Source: Luscinia megarhynchos
Taxonomy: Eukaryota > Chordata > Aves > Passeriformes > Turdidae
Reading direction: 5' to 3'
Length of the DNA: 64,000 nt
Assembly: GCA_034336665.1 (NCBI GenBank)
Contig: CM067569.1
Location: 7,106,820-7,170,819 of the forward strand
This document shows, in pieces, positions 11,940 to 21,682 of this stretch. The translations under genes and the position numbers were made by a program. Each line of letters begins with the position of its first letter. The first letter of the stretch is position 1. The notes under the pieces were generated by a model. The model was not told the DNA's origin, did no database searches, and saw nothing but the letters and a program-made list of their open reading frames with translations.

Positions 11940-12077
11940 CCTGAGATAGGCTCAGCTGGTCAGAGCATGGTGTTAGCAGCACCAAAGGATGTGGGTTTGA
12001 TCTCTGTGTGGGCCATTCACTTAAGAATCAGACTTGATGCTCTTGGGTCCCTTCCAACTCAGAATATTTTGTGAAAT
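11940..12077 (+). mobile_element. tRNA-Ile-derived SINE with CR1 tail (TguSINE1-like)
   Basis: The head (about 11945-12015) aligns by eye with tRNA-Ile. An A-box-like TAGGCTCAGCTGG has one inserted G, the anticodon-arm region GGTGTTAGCAGCACC follows, then the B-box-like GGGTTTGATCT and a 3' acceptor-stem GTGTGGGCCA. RNA polymerase III internal promoters of this type drive SINE transcription. From 12016 the sequence passes through TTCACTTAAGAATCAGACTT into a CR1 3' tail, GGGTCCCTTCCAACTCAGAATA, which is how such SINEs are recognised by the CR1 reverse transcriptase. This head-plus-tail structure matches the passerine family TguSINE1 as I recall it. Substitutions in both boxes and the loss of tRNA pairing show it is an old copy and not a tRNA gene. 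Confidence 0.82.
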
Positions 12078-15000
12078 GCTGTACCCAGTACTTTACTGAT
12101 GTAGTTAAAATCTGACTAATACATGCAGACAGGGAAAGTTAAGGTAGAAACACATCTCTAATTCTGGGCCTCACTGACTGGAAATTTTTTTTCCATAAAT
12201 CATTAAACAGCAGGTTTACTGAAAGGAAGGTTAGGATGTTCATTTCTGTAAACTTCCAGACATTTCCCCAGAAATAGCTCTTTTCCATTGGAAAAAATGT
12301 AGTTATCCTAATTTCCTGACTGTACTGTGGGCTAGTCTATGATACTGCATTTTAATTCCTGCCTTCACTGATGGCAGTTTGTACTGTGCAGGAGATGTGG
12401 GAACATTTCTGTTCACAGAGCTGGCCAGCAGTGTGCAACTTGTGAAGAGCCAAGTCTTTCTGTTTGTAATTCAATGTGGTGCCCTTAAACCATAGGATTT
12501 TAGGTCAGCCTTATTTAAAGGCACTACCACCATAAGGCCAAATTTTCTCAAAGCAATGTGTTGCTCTTTTAACCTATATCACAGTTTATTTCCTGCTCCC
12601 AGTTCTTCTTTCTGTATCTGTTGCCTCACAGGGAAATCAGCTCAAGGACAAGAGTTGGTAAGAAGTAAGGATGCACAAATTCCATCTCACATCTGGCATT
12701 CAGAGGCCGTTTATTTTATAAGAGTTAATAAATTGAAATGTACTTCACATAGACAGCCATGCCACAGTTTTATCTAATAAAACAAACATGGAAGAACCAA
12801 GTTGGGTTTGCTTCATAAGGAAAATCTGTCTTTTGTTGTTTAGAGAATGTATCCTGTGATGACTGTCATACAGCATTAATTTTTATGCTGTACTTAGAAT
12901 TTAAATACCTGCATTTTTGGCAGTTTCTTTTCTGCACTGGTGACAAGCAAATGTTGAATAATCAATTGAAATACAATTTTAAAGAAGTAACATCTGGAAT
13001 GAGGCAGACAAGTAGAAGGAAAGAAGACAACATCTTGCATGTGAATAAAACTAAAATGTGTCAAACTCTAAACTGAGAGTTTCAGGTAGTGCAAAATACA
13101 TCTTTAAACAGAAAATCCTCTGTTTGTTTTCACTCTCCTTTCCTGTGTATCAAAAAGCTGCTCCACTGAGTACCAAAACTTAAAATCTGGCAACATATTC
13201 CTGGAGGAGGATGTGTAGTGTTGGAGAGAAGGAAATGACCAGTTTGCTTTCTCACGTGGAAAAATTCCACAAAATATGGTGTTATGTTACATTCTTATAC
13301 AATCACTCCTGATGTGTAATGGAATATAAATGTTTTTGTTCGTTGTTTTCACTCATTGTCAGTTGGCTGCTAATGGGAAACTTGGAGATACATTATGGAG
13401 AAATCAGGTTGTACTAACAGCAGTCAAATTGTAGCAGCTATTTTGCAAGCTAAATAATAGCTCTTAAGTTCACTTGGCAGAGGGAGAAAAGTGATGTTTG
13501 CATGTTAAAACCTGTTTATTTCATCAGGTCACATTGTTATTTGAAGAATGTATTTTTCAGTAATTAAGTGGGCCAATTACTTCTTTTAATTACAGATTAT
13601 ATTTTATTTGTGAGGATAGTATCAGCCACTGTGAAATTGGCTTATCACTGTTTTTCTGTTCATGTATGGTGGAACACTGGAGCAAAATACATTTTGTATT
13701 ATTTTGCTGCTTCATCTGGAAAGAATTCTTTGAAGCTGGAGAACCCACATTCCTAGCATTAAATTATGACAAATATGTTTTATTGTTAACTGCAGCAGTG
13801 TTTTCTCTTGCTTTTAGTCACAGGATACCATTTACATTCTATTATCAGGATCTCATTATGAGCACTGTAGGCCCTCTGCTACCATTGAGTCTCCAGTTGT
13901 TTTCCATCAGAGTTGAATCAAAATCAGCTTCACGAGATCAGATTTTTAGACCCTCCTTGGGCAAAATTGGAGCTTTCCCAAGAAAAATACAGGATAGAAC
14001 CACTCTCAGCAATGATGTAGCTTTGTGTATTCTAGGTTGAAAACGGCTTGTCTGTGTGACCTTGAGATATTTTGATTAATTGCATCTTTTGGAATTCTCT
14101 ATGTGTGTTGTGCCTGCTTTATTCACACATAAAAAGAGACACAGCTATTACCTTGCCTCTTAGGTTATGTGAGGAGAGAGGATTGTGTTTGCCTTCTGTG
14201 ATATATATCTAAGCTCTGAAACATTTAAAGAAATAACTTTTTCAGTCTTTGGTCTAATTCCAAATTAATCAGAAAAATACGGATTAAAAGCTCTCAGAGT
14301 TTTTATGTAGACTTCTATGCAGCAGTCTGATGTTTTTGACAGATAATCTTAGGAGATACCTTCCACAAAACAGGACTTGTTCTTGGTAATTATTCTCATA
14401 TTATGACTACTTCCTCTTGAGCAACCTAATAAGGAGACTACATCATGCAGAGGCAGGAAAATTCCTTCCAAGTAGAGATTTTCCATGTGGGCAGCTCTTG
14501 AACTTAAAAGCTCTGTAGTTATTTAAAATGTGTAGGATGCTCCATGCCCTCTCTTACACTGATAAAAGTTCATATTGGTCAAATCTCAAAGACCCTTTTA
14601 GACACAAGACAGGTCCTGTTTGTGATGCTCATCATGCATCTTATGAGTGTTTTAAGCACTGCTGTGATCATCATCTGACTGTTAAAATTGATATTCATTT
14701 CAGGAGAGCAGGCAAGCTTTAGACAGTTATGGTATAAAAGCTATATGCCTTGCTCTGTCAGGAACAAATAGAACTGAGACCTTGTATGAAATTCATTCTT
14801 AAAGGTGGTGACTGAATTTTACAGAGCAGAATTGGTAGCCTTATTTTTTTCACCTACACTTCATGCTACAGATGGAGAGGGATTATTTATGTGGAAAAAA
14901 TTTGGTTTATAGCTCAGCAATCAGATAGCAGATGTATTTTCCTTCATTACCAGAACCTCAGAAACATCTTGTCCTGTTTGTAAAACCATCTAGTTTATGA

Positions 15001-15441
15001 AAGTTAGAAGGCTCTGAAACAGAACAAGCTGCTCATATTTGTAAAGTAAGCAGCTGCTGGATCCAGAGCTGGTGCTCTGGGAGAGCAGTATTCCCATCTT
15101 TGTTTAATTGATAGTGTTGGCACTTTTCATGCCACCACTCTGAAAACACTGTGGCTTAGAAGTCACTCTTGCCTGGCTTTATGCTGGCACACACCCAAAG
15201 GAAAATTAAGACAGCTCTCCTATGGCTCCTTCAGTACAAGATGCTTTAGTCAGCTGAAGTACAATATTATTTTTTATAAGCTAAAGCAAATTTGAGTGTA
15301 TTTATCCCAAATATGCCCTTAAGGTACCTCAAATTTCTGGTTTATAAATGCTATTTGTAATATATTTCTCTCTAATACTGGTAATTCTTGTAATTATAAA
15401 ACCTGCCTTCATAGTTCAAAAATTATGTTGTATAAAATTTT
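12078..15441. other. AT-rich DNA, no gene recognised
   Basis: No gene or repeat recognised. The longest ORF is a 124-codon plus-strand frame at 13666-14040, overlapped by a 62-codon frame. It is hydrophobic and aromatic-rich at its start, as expected from translating T-rich DNA, and shows no family motif. Confidence 0.55.
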
Positions 15442-15501
15442 GATTATTTTTCAATATTTGATTTAAATTGCAAAGTTTAAATCAAACATTGAAAAATTAT
15501 C
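15442..15501. repeat. 60-nt hairpin, 26-nt arms, 8-nt loop
   Basis: The left arm 15442-15467 and right arm 15476-15501 are reverse complements except at two positions, with the 8-nt loop TTGCAAAG. The arms are AT-rich. RNA transcribed from either strand could fold into a single long stem-loop of pre-microRNA size. I do not recognise the arms as any known microRNA. A relict of a small palindromic DNA transposon, or a chance or mutation-generated inverted repeat, are alternatives. Confidence 0.7.
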
Positions 15502-18500
15502 GAAGTCAATAAGGTTCCTTTGCCCAACTTTGGAAAATACATGCTTTACAAATACTCTCTTCACCAATATTTAAGAGGCTGTGTATTATCTGAGAAAACT
15601 CATTCAGAGAATCAACAGCTCTACTACAGGAATTGATCAGCACAGTTCTGCAAACAAGGGACCTTTTGTACCTCTACAAGTGCAGTACAGCATGAATTTT
15701 ACAACTGCTGAGTGTGCTCCTAAATTAATTACCACTAAGAGTCTAAATAAAATAATTCTCTGTTAAAAAATGTGTTGGAAAAAGATTTACTGGTCTGTAG
15801 CATCCTATTATTGTTTATTCAACTCTTAACTGAAATTGTAGTCAGAAGTCAAACTTGAATCACAAACTGTGGGGGAAAATGCATCTTTTCAGTAGGGCTA
15901 ATTAATTTGAGTAGGACAAAGTGGTAATGCAGCTATCTGAGCTACTCAATGTATATTTGAATTGTATAGACACACCTGTGATGCCAAGGCCTTATATTCA
16001 ATAAATGAGCTGAGAGAAATTAAATTTAGCCACTTAGAGGATCTAATTGAAAAGAATTACCATGGTTGTTTAAGAATTGTTTTGGGCAGAGCAGCAGTGT
16101 GCACAGCACTGTTCCAGTGTCTATATTTGCTTGGCATGCCACAGGTTATTGTGTGTGCAGGCTGGAGGAATTACCCTCTAGCACTGGGCACATGGCTCCA
16201 GTGATCAGCCCATTGGCTAAGGAGAGGTACCACAGGCAGAATAAAGATTCTTCATGGAACCCTGATCTGAGTAGATTAATTGTGAGGAGGTGCTGTCAGT
16301 GTTGCCCCTATAGCTCACAGATTTCAGTGAACCTGCACCAGCTCTGGCTGTCACTGCACATTCCCCACCACCTCTGGTTTTGTCCAGGCTTGACACAGAT
16401 CAAATTTCCCGAGCATAAGGACCACAGAGGTTTCTTTCTATGAGGTACCTGGCAATTGCATCTCCTTCCTCCACTGACTTTTAATTATTATTATATTTTT
16501 TGCCAACACTATTGAGCTTTCAAGTATTTTGCATTGTTTCAAAGGAGGTTTGCTTCCATATTAAGCTAAATAAAACTCATTAGTAGTGTGCTTGATGTTT
16601 ATTACTGTGCGTAATCATTGCTATAGACTGTACCAGATTTATCATACTCACAAACCCTTCTCCTTTCAAAGTACCAGATCTTCTCAGTTGTTTTCTGGTG
16701 ACTTCCAGAGTTGTCTTTGTTTATAACCAAAAACTAAAAATAATTTTGTAGGCTTTTGCTTTCTGACCTCAACTTTTGGAGAGGTTCCATTTCTTTCAAG
16801 CATTTATTTTGCCTGCTGCGTAGTTGAGCACATTGTCTCATGCCTTTCCACATAAAGCCATGAAATGCAACTGATGTGGACAAATTGAGCATGTTATAGT
16901 TTCTAGGATTTGGAAGGCATACTGCTTTCAGGAATAAAGAACAGCTTTTAAAGGTTTGTAAAGTGGCCACTTTTAATATTTACTTCTTGATTAGGCAAAA
17001 TAAAAATGTTTTCAAGTTTAAAAAAAATAATGTTTGTGTTATTTTTGAAACACTTTAACAGAAAAAGTCTTTCTTTTGCATAGACTGGAAAACTGATGAA
17101 ACAGAGGAAGGGAACATGAATAATATGCATTCCTTTTCTTTCCTTCTGTTTTGTTTCCAGGGCCAGCACAATTTGTTGTTTGTGTTTCGAGGCTTATGAG
17201 AATTGCATTAAAATGCCCACGGGACTTGACTGACCACATTATGAGTTTAATGCCATTATTACTGTTAATAACAAATCCTTAAGTTTCCAGTTTTAGAAAG
17301 AGAATCTGTTCTAGGATGTAAACATCTAAGAAAGGGAAAGAGGCAAGGAAAATGGACTGAATCCTAACTATTGGCTGAGATGCCAGTGCCTGGGACAGAT
17401 GGGGGACAAAGGGGTTTCTTAGTATTTAGGTTTAGCTGCTGCTGCTGTCTTTGGTATTTCCTTGCTCAGGAAGAGCTGTGATAGTGTATGTGTGAGAAAC
17501 AAAGCTGGTCTCATTAAACATTGTGAGGATCATCTTCCCACAGACTTGCTAAAACCATCTGCATCTTGGAGTAGCACTGAGCAGATACTTTATTCAACAG
17601 AAAAAAAAATTAAACTGCTCACTGGTTCTGCTAAACTTCTTAAAGTGACCATCAATTTGTTTTTCCCTACTTTGTGAAATCTTTGATGTGGTGTCTCATC
17701 CAAATTAAGTTTTCTGGGTTTTATTCTGTCTTTTGGAATCTTCCACCTCCATTTCATGCAGCTGCCTGAACTTCAGACCTGTTGCTGTGTAGCAGGACTA
17801 TATCACCTGAATCCACTTAAAAATGCTTGGGTATCTGATGTATAAACTGATTCTCCCATAAAATATGTGTGTGTTTGGTAAAATACTGAGAATTTTTCTA
17901 AAGGAAATGTGATAGATAATTATAAAGTCATTATCAACACTGTTATCATTTACACCAGTAAAACTTCCTGGGTATTGATTAGGGCCAGAGCAAGACAATA
18001 AGGACTCAATACTAGGAACTGAATCACTATCTAAGCTTTTATTGCATTGCACATCCAGAGATCCTGATTATGCAATATTTTGGTGCCAATTACTATTATT
18101 TAGTAATTATTGTTGTCCTCTAGATGTATTTTTAAAATAGGCTGTTGAAATAAATGTTGAATAAGACTGTGCAGTTTCCTTGTCATCCTATTTGATTTTA
18201 GAGCTAACTTGCTGCAGATACTAACTAGGACCTCTGAAATAACTCATGTATTCTCCATAGGGAATATATAGATGTAATTTAATTACCAGCTGTCTTGTAA
18301 ACACAGCTGAAAGAAAATTAGAAAAAAAAAAAAATCTGTGAAGTTTAGCAACTTGAATCCATTGTTGGTTTGGTACATACCAGTTGTGCTGCAGAAGTAT
18401 TTCCCTCTGGCCTGTGGTTTTGGAGAAAGAATGAAATATCTGTTTTAAAGAACAGGGTGCTTAAAAAAGGTGGTCTTTTTATAAATGCATACTTGTATTG

Positions 18501-18814
18501 GTTTGGCTTTTGTTGCATGTGTTTTTATCTTCACAGGATATCTCATTGTTTATCATTTAATGAAACACTCTGTTTTTCAGTGACGTGACTTTGGGAAAGA
18601 TCTCTCTCACTAAACATGCCTTTTTGGAGACAAATTTCAGGACAGGCCATGCTGGTGTGCTGCATCTGTTATACATGTGAAATTTGCACTGGTTCTTGAG
18701 AGTGTTTGGCTCTTCTGGAGAGCTGCATTTACAGAAACTCTTTTCATGACGGGAACTGTAAACTATTGCCTTTCTGTCTGATCTGCAGCTGCTTCACATC
18801 TTCTTTGTTGGGTA
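15502..18814. other. AT-rich DNA, no gene recognised
   Basis: No gene or repeat recognised. An overlapping pair of plus-strand ORFs (80 codons at 15962-16204 and 125 codons at 16066-16443) has no recognisable motif. The stretch ends with an A run at about 18328-18341. Confidence 0.55.
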
Positions 18815-18819
18815 TTCCT

Positions 18820-19010
18820 TTGATGCAGTTTCAACCATGATCAAATTTGTTGGTGACACAAAACCAGATGGGTCAAGGATGGACATGTGGCCAGGCTAGA
18901 AATGCAATGACCTTGAGAGATTAGAGGAATAGAGGCCATGGGGAGCAGAGGAAGATGAACTGTTCATAAATACAGAGTTCTGTAGGGCAAGGGTGAAGAA
19001 CAGTGAAGAA
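18820..19010 (+). mobile_element. Degenerate CR1 fragment, reverse-transcriptase core
   Basis: Translated from about 18837, the sequence reads MIKFVGDTKPDGS and, after a stop, NDLERLEE followed by another stop. In CR1 ORF2 the same region reads KFADDTKLGG ... DLDRLEEW, where ADD carries the catalytic aspartates of the reverse transcriptase. Here the motif has decayed to VGD, so one catalytic Asp is lost, and at least two in-frame stops break it. This is a dead fragment from the middle of ORF2, unlike the 3'-end fragments elsewhere in the window. Its outer limits are uncertain. Confidence 0.6.
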
Positions 19011-20215
19011 GGATGAATATTGGGAGCATTAAGAGAAACTCACTTTCCAGATTGTTGTCTCACTGCTGCCCTAACATGTCTTTTTATAAAAGCAATCAGT
19101 CCAGACTTCACAGTCCTAAAATAGCACAGATGGAATGAGGCAGAGTTAATGCACAAAATGAAAAACTTTTGAGGATACTGCTGTAATACAAGTAATTTAC
19201 ATTTCAACTCTCAAACAAGTGACCTTGCCAAGGTATTTCGGAAGAAAAGTAATCTATATTGCTTTGCTAGACTCAGATAAGTCATCAGTAGCTGCTAGAG
19301 GGATGGAGTTTAATATATTTTTATAGCCCAGAGAGTTTAATAATACCTTATTCCTTATGCCTGAATTGCATGTATTGTAATTAAAAAGTAATTCAATTTC
19401 AGAAATTCTAAATAGATATAAATTGTGGTATACTCATACTTCTAATAATAATATGCCTGGTTCTCAATTTGGCTTATAGTTTATGAACAGAAAAGAGGAC
19501 TGCACTTCAATGTATTCATTTAAAAACACCACAGCTAAATAGGGCTGTCTTGTAAATTTTGTATGATCCATAACAATGAAAGCCTTCCATAAAAGTTGTA
19601 AATGTATTACTAGTTCACTGCTGTTTTTATTACTCTGTTTTTACATATATATAATCTATTAAAAGATCAAAGCTATAAAGCATTGCCACAAAAAGCAATC
19701 CATTCAACATAAGCAAGTGTATGTGGAATTTCTTTTTGGTCATATGTTTTCTTCATGAATCTTTGAAAGCACAGCTAGCGTTTGCAGCTCTTGAAATGGA
19801 GAATCATTCTATAAAGATTTGAAGAAGGAGAAGATGAAACTATGCATGTATTGTATATTGCATCATATTGAAAATGGGAAGTGATCTGGGTCTGATATTC
19901 TGAAACTTGTGAATTGCAAGGGATGCTAGCAAAATGTCTAGAAAATGAGTCCTGACAGCACTGGGCTGAGATAATGGAAAACATCTTCAATTGTACAGGA
20001 TACTTGGAGACAGAAAGATGCCAAAGCAAAGCAAATGGCAGGTAGAGGCTTGTTCCTAATCATAAAAAATGAAAGGAGTTCAAAAGAAAAAAAGGTAAAT
20101 CTGTTAACAACATGTATCAAAATGCATGATAATTCAGCAGGGAAAAAGTAGAACAGTATTGTCATAATTGGTTTCCATGAGGTAGAACAAAGGGAGACCT
20201 GAATACCCAGAGGAA
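19011..20215. other. AT-rich DNA, no gene recognised
   Basis: No gene or repeat recognised. Two minus-strand ORFs of 84 and 94 codons (19775-20222) overlap each other and lack any motif. Confidence 0.55.
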
Positions 20216-20494
20216 GAATCACAGAATGGTTGGACTTTAAAGCTCATCTTGTTCTAACCCCTTGCCATAGGCAGGGACACTTTCCACTGTCCCAGGTTGC
20301 TCAGAGCCCCATCCAGCCTGCCCTTGAACAATTCCAGGGATGGGGCAGCCACAGCTTCTCTGTGGCAACGTGTGCCAGGGCCTCCCCATCCTTACAGTAA
20401 GGAATTTATTCCTAATATCCCATCTGAACCTGCCCTCTGTCAGCTTGAAGCCATTCCCTCTCATGCTATCGCTATACAGCCTTGTAAAAAGTCC
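20216..20494 (-). mobile_element. CR1 LINE 3' end, minus strand
   Basis: The left edge AATCACAGAATGG is the reverse complement of the CR1 3' terminus. The following ATGGCAGGGACA-like, CAGAGCCCCATCC and TCCAGGGATGGGGCAGCCAC phrases are diagnostic of avian CR1. On the minus strand a frame reads NGFKLTEGRFRWDIRNKF and then WHTLP, which is the C-terminal tail of CR1 ORF2. A frameshift follows WHTLP, after which the expected APSLELFKGRLDGALSNL-like segment is found in another frame. A 137-codon minus-strand ORF (20237-20650) is a by-product of this element and its flank, not a gene. Beyond 20494 the match stops, so the copy is 5'-truncated to about 280 bp. Confidence 0.9.
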
Positions 20495-21005
20495 TAACTT
20501 TGCTTCACTGTGTCCTTGTGAAGTAGTCACACTGCTCCTGTGGTTGAATACCCTCAGTAAGGGCTTTAAATGCTGGGCAGAGTGCTTTGCAGTAGTTAGG
20601 CTGTAAGGTGATATTGAGCACTGATATTCTTTTCTTTTGTATTGATCCACATTGAGACATCCAACTTCATCCTTTCTTTATTCAGACAGATTTTGTGTAA
20701 AAAGAAAAGCACATGAAAATTTCTATGATTTCTCCCAAATAAAATGTGAAAAGAATTAGGTTTACTTAATGATTTATTTTTGTACAGATGACACATCCTG
20801 AGCAGTGTTTTAAAGTGTACTTAGGCCTTCTTTGAAGGCTGGCAGAGCTTTGTCTCCCCACTGTAGGATACAGTGGGGACAAGAGATTGTTCCCCTGGGC
20901 TGCCAGCTGCAGCAAAGCTGGGATGTGTTTTGTAGCACACTCTGTGTATGGGAAGAGCTCATTCTGACTTTGTGGAGTTCTGTATTCAGTAATTCAGCAC
21001 ACAGA
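20495..21005. other. Unique DNA between CR1 and the minisatellite
   Basis: No gene recognised. A short palindromic phrase with CCCCACTGTAGGATACAGTGGGG lies at 20856-20878 and could form a small stem-loop. The remaining sequence is ordinary AT-rich DNA. Confidence 0.5.
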
Positions 21006-21060
21006 GTCTCTTTCTCTCTCTCTCACCCTCCTGTTGTGTGTGTGTATATATTTATATATC
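21006..21060. repeat. Simple-repeat cluster: (CT)n, (TG)n, (TA)n
   Basis: A CT-rich run at 21006-21024 is followed by a TG run at about 21034-21044 and a TA-rich run to about 21059. All are short and interrupted. They precede the minisatellite by about 110 bp. Confidence 0.85.
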
Positions 21061-21171
21061 CACCTCATCTATATCCATCTACAGATCTATAAACAGCTGC
21101 CAGAGGCAGCCACACGTTGTGAGCAGAGCAGGGTGCAGGCAGTGGGGTGTGACAGGCAAGGCCCTTTGCCT

Positions 21172-21682
21172 GGAGCACATCTGTCTGGGCTGAAAAGCTC
21201 TGCAGCCACAGGAGCACATCTGTCTGAGCTGACCAGCTCTGCAGCCACACTGCTGGAGCACATCTGTCTGGGCTGACCAGCTCTGCAGCCACACTGCTGG
21301 AGCACATCTGTCTGAGCTGACCGGCTCTGCAGCCACACTGCTGGAGCACATCTGTCTGAGCTGACCAGCTCTGCAGCCACACTGCTGGAGCACATCTGTC
21401 TGAGCTGACCGGCTCTGCAGCCACAGGAGCACATCTGTCTGAGCTGACCAGCTCTGCAGCCACACTGCTGGAGCACATCTGTCTGAGCTGACCAGCTCTG
21501 CAGCCACAGGAGCACATCTGTCTGGGCTGACCAGCTCTGCAGCCCACTGCTGGAACACATCTGTCTGAGCTGACCAGCTCTGCAGCCCACTGCTGGAACA
21601 CATCTGTCTGGGCTGACCAGCTCTGCAGCCACACTGCTGGAGCACATCTGTCTGGGCTGACCAGCTCTGCAGCCACACTGCC
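21172..21682. repeat. Minisatellite, 12 units of 39, 43 or 44 bp
   Basis: Twelve head-to-tail units start with GGAGCACATC (two with GGAACACATC) and contain TCTGTCTGAGCTGACCAGCT or its GGGCTGACC variant. Unit lengths in order are 39, 44, 44, 44, 44, 39, 44, 39, 43, 43, 44 and 44. The 39-bp units lack CTGCT-type bases at the end, and the 43-bp pair lacks one A. Many units carry the imperfect palindrome GAGCTG-AC-CAGCTC. The reverse strand has no stop in any frame, so three overlapping ORFs of 186-203 codons cross the array. Because 44 is not a multiple of three, each frame cycles through the others; this is a property of the repeat, not evidence of coding. The first unit is the most diverged (GAAAAGCTC) and the last ends in CTGCC. 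Confidence 0.95.

Noticed and set aside
11945..12015. Functional tRNA-Ile gene
   Set aside because: The A box has an inserted base, several stem pairs are lost, and a CR1 tail follows, so it is a SINE head.
13666..14040. 124-codon plus-strand ORF as a membrane protein
   Set aside because: Its hydrophobic, aromatic content follows from T-rich DNA, and there is no splice or promoter context.
17318..17332. microRNA of the miR-30 type (GATGTAAACATCT)
   Set aside because: It matches only the first bases of the seed region and no hairpin surrounds it.
20237..20650. 137-codon minus-strand ORF as a host gene
   Set aside because: Its readable part is the CR1 ORF2 C-terminal tail with a frameshift; the rest is flank.
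21065..21678. Three overlapping minus-strand ORFs of 186-203 codons as a repeat-protein gene
   Set aside because: All three frames are open because the minisatellite unit lacks stops on that strand; unit lengths not divisible by three rotate the frame.
21172..21682. CRISPR-like array
   Set aside because: The units are contiguous tandem copies without unique spacers, and the window is vertebrate.
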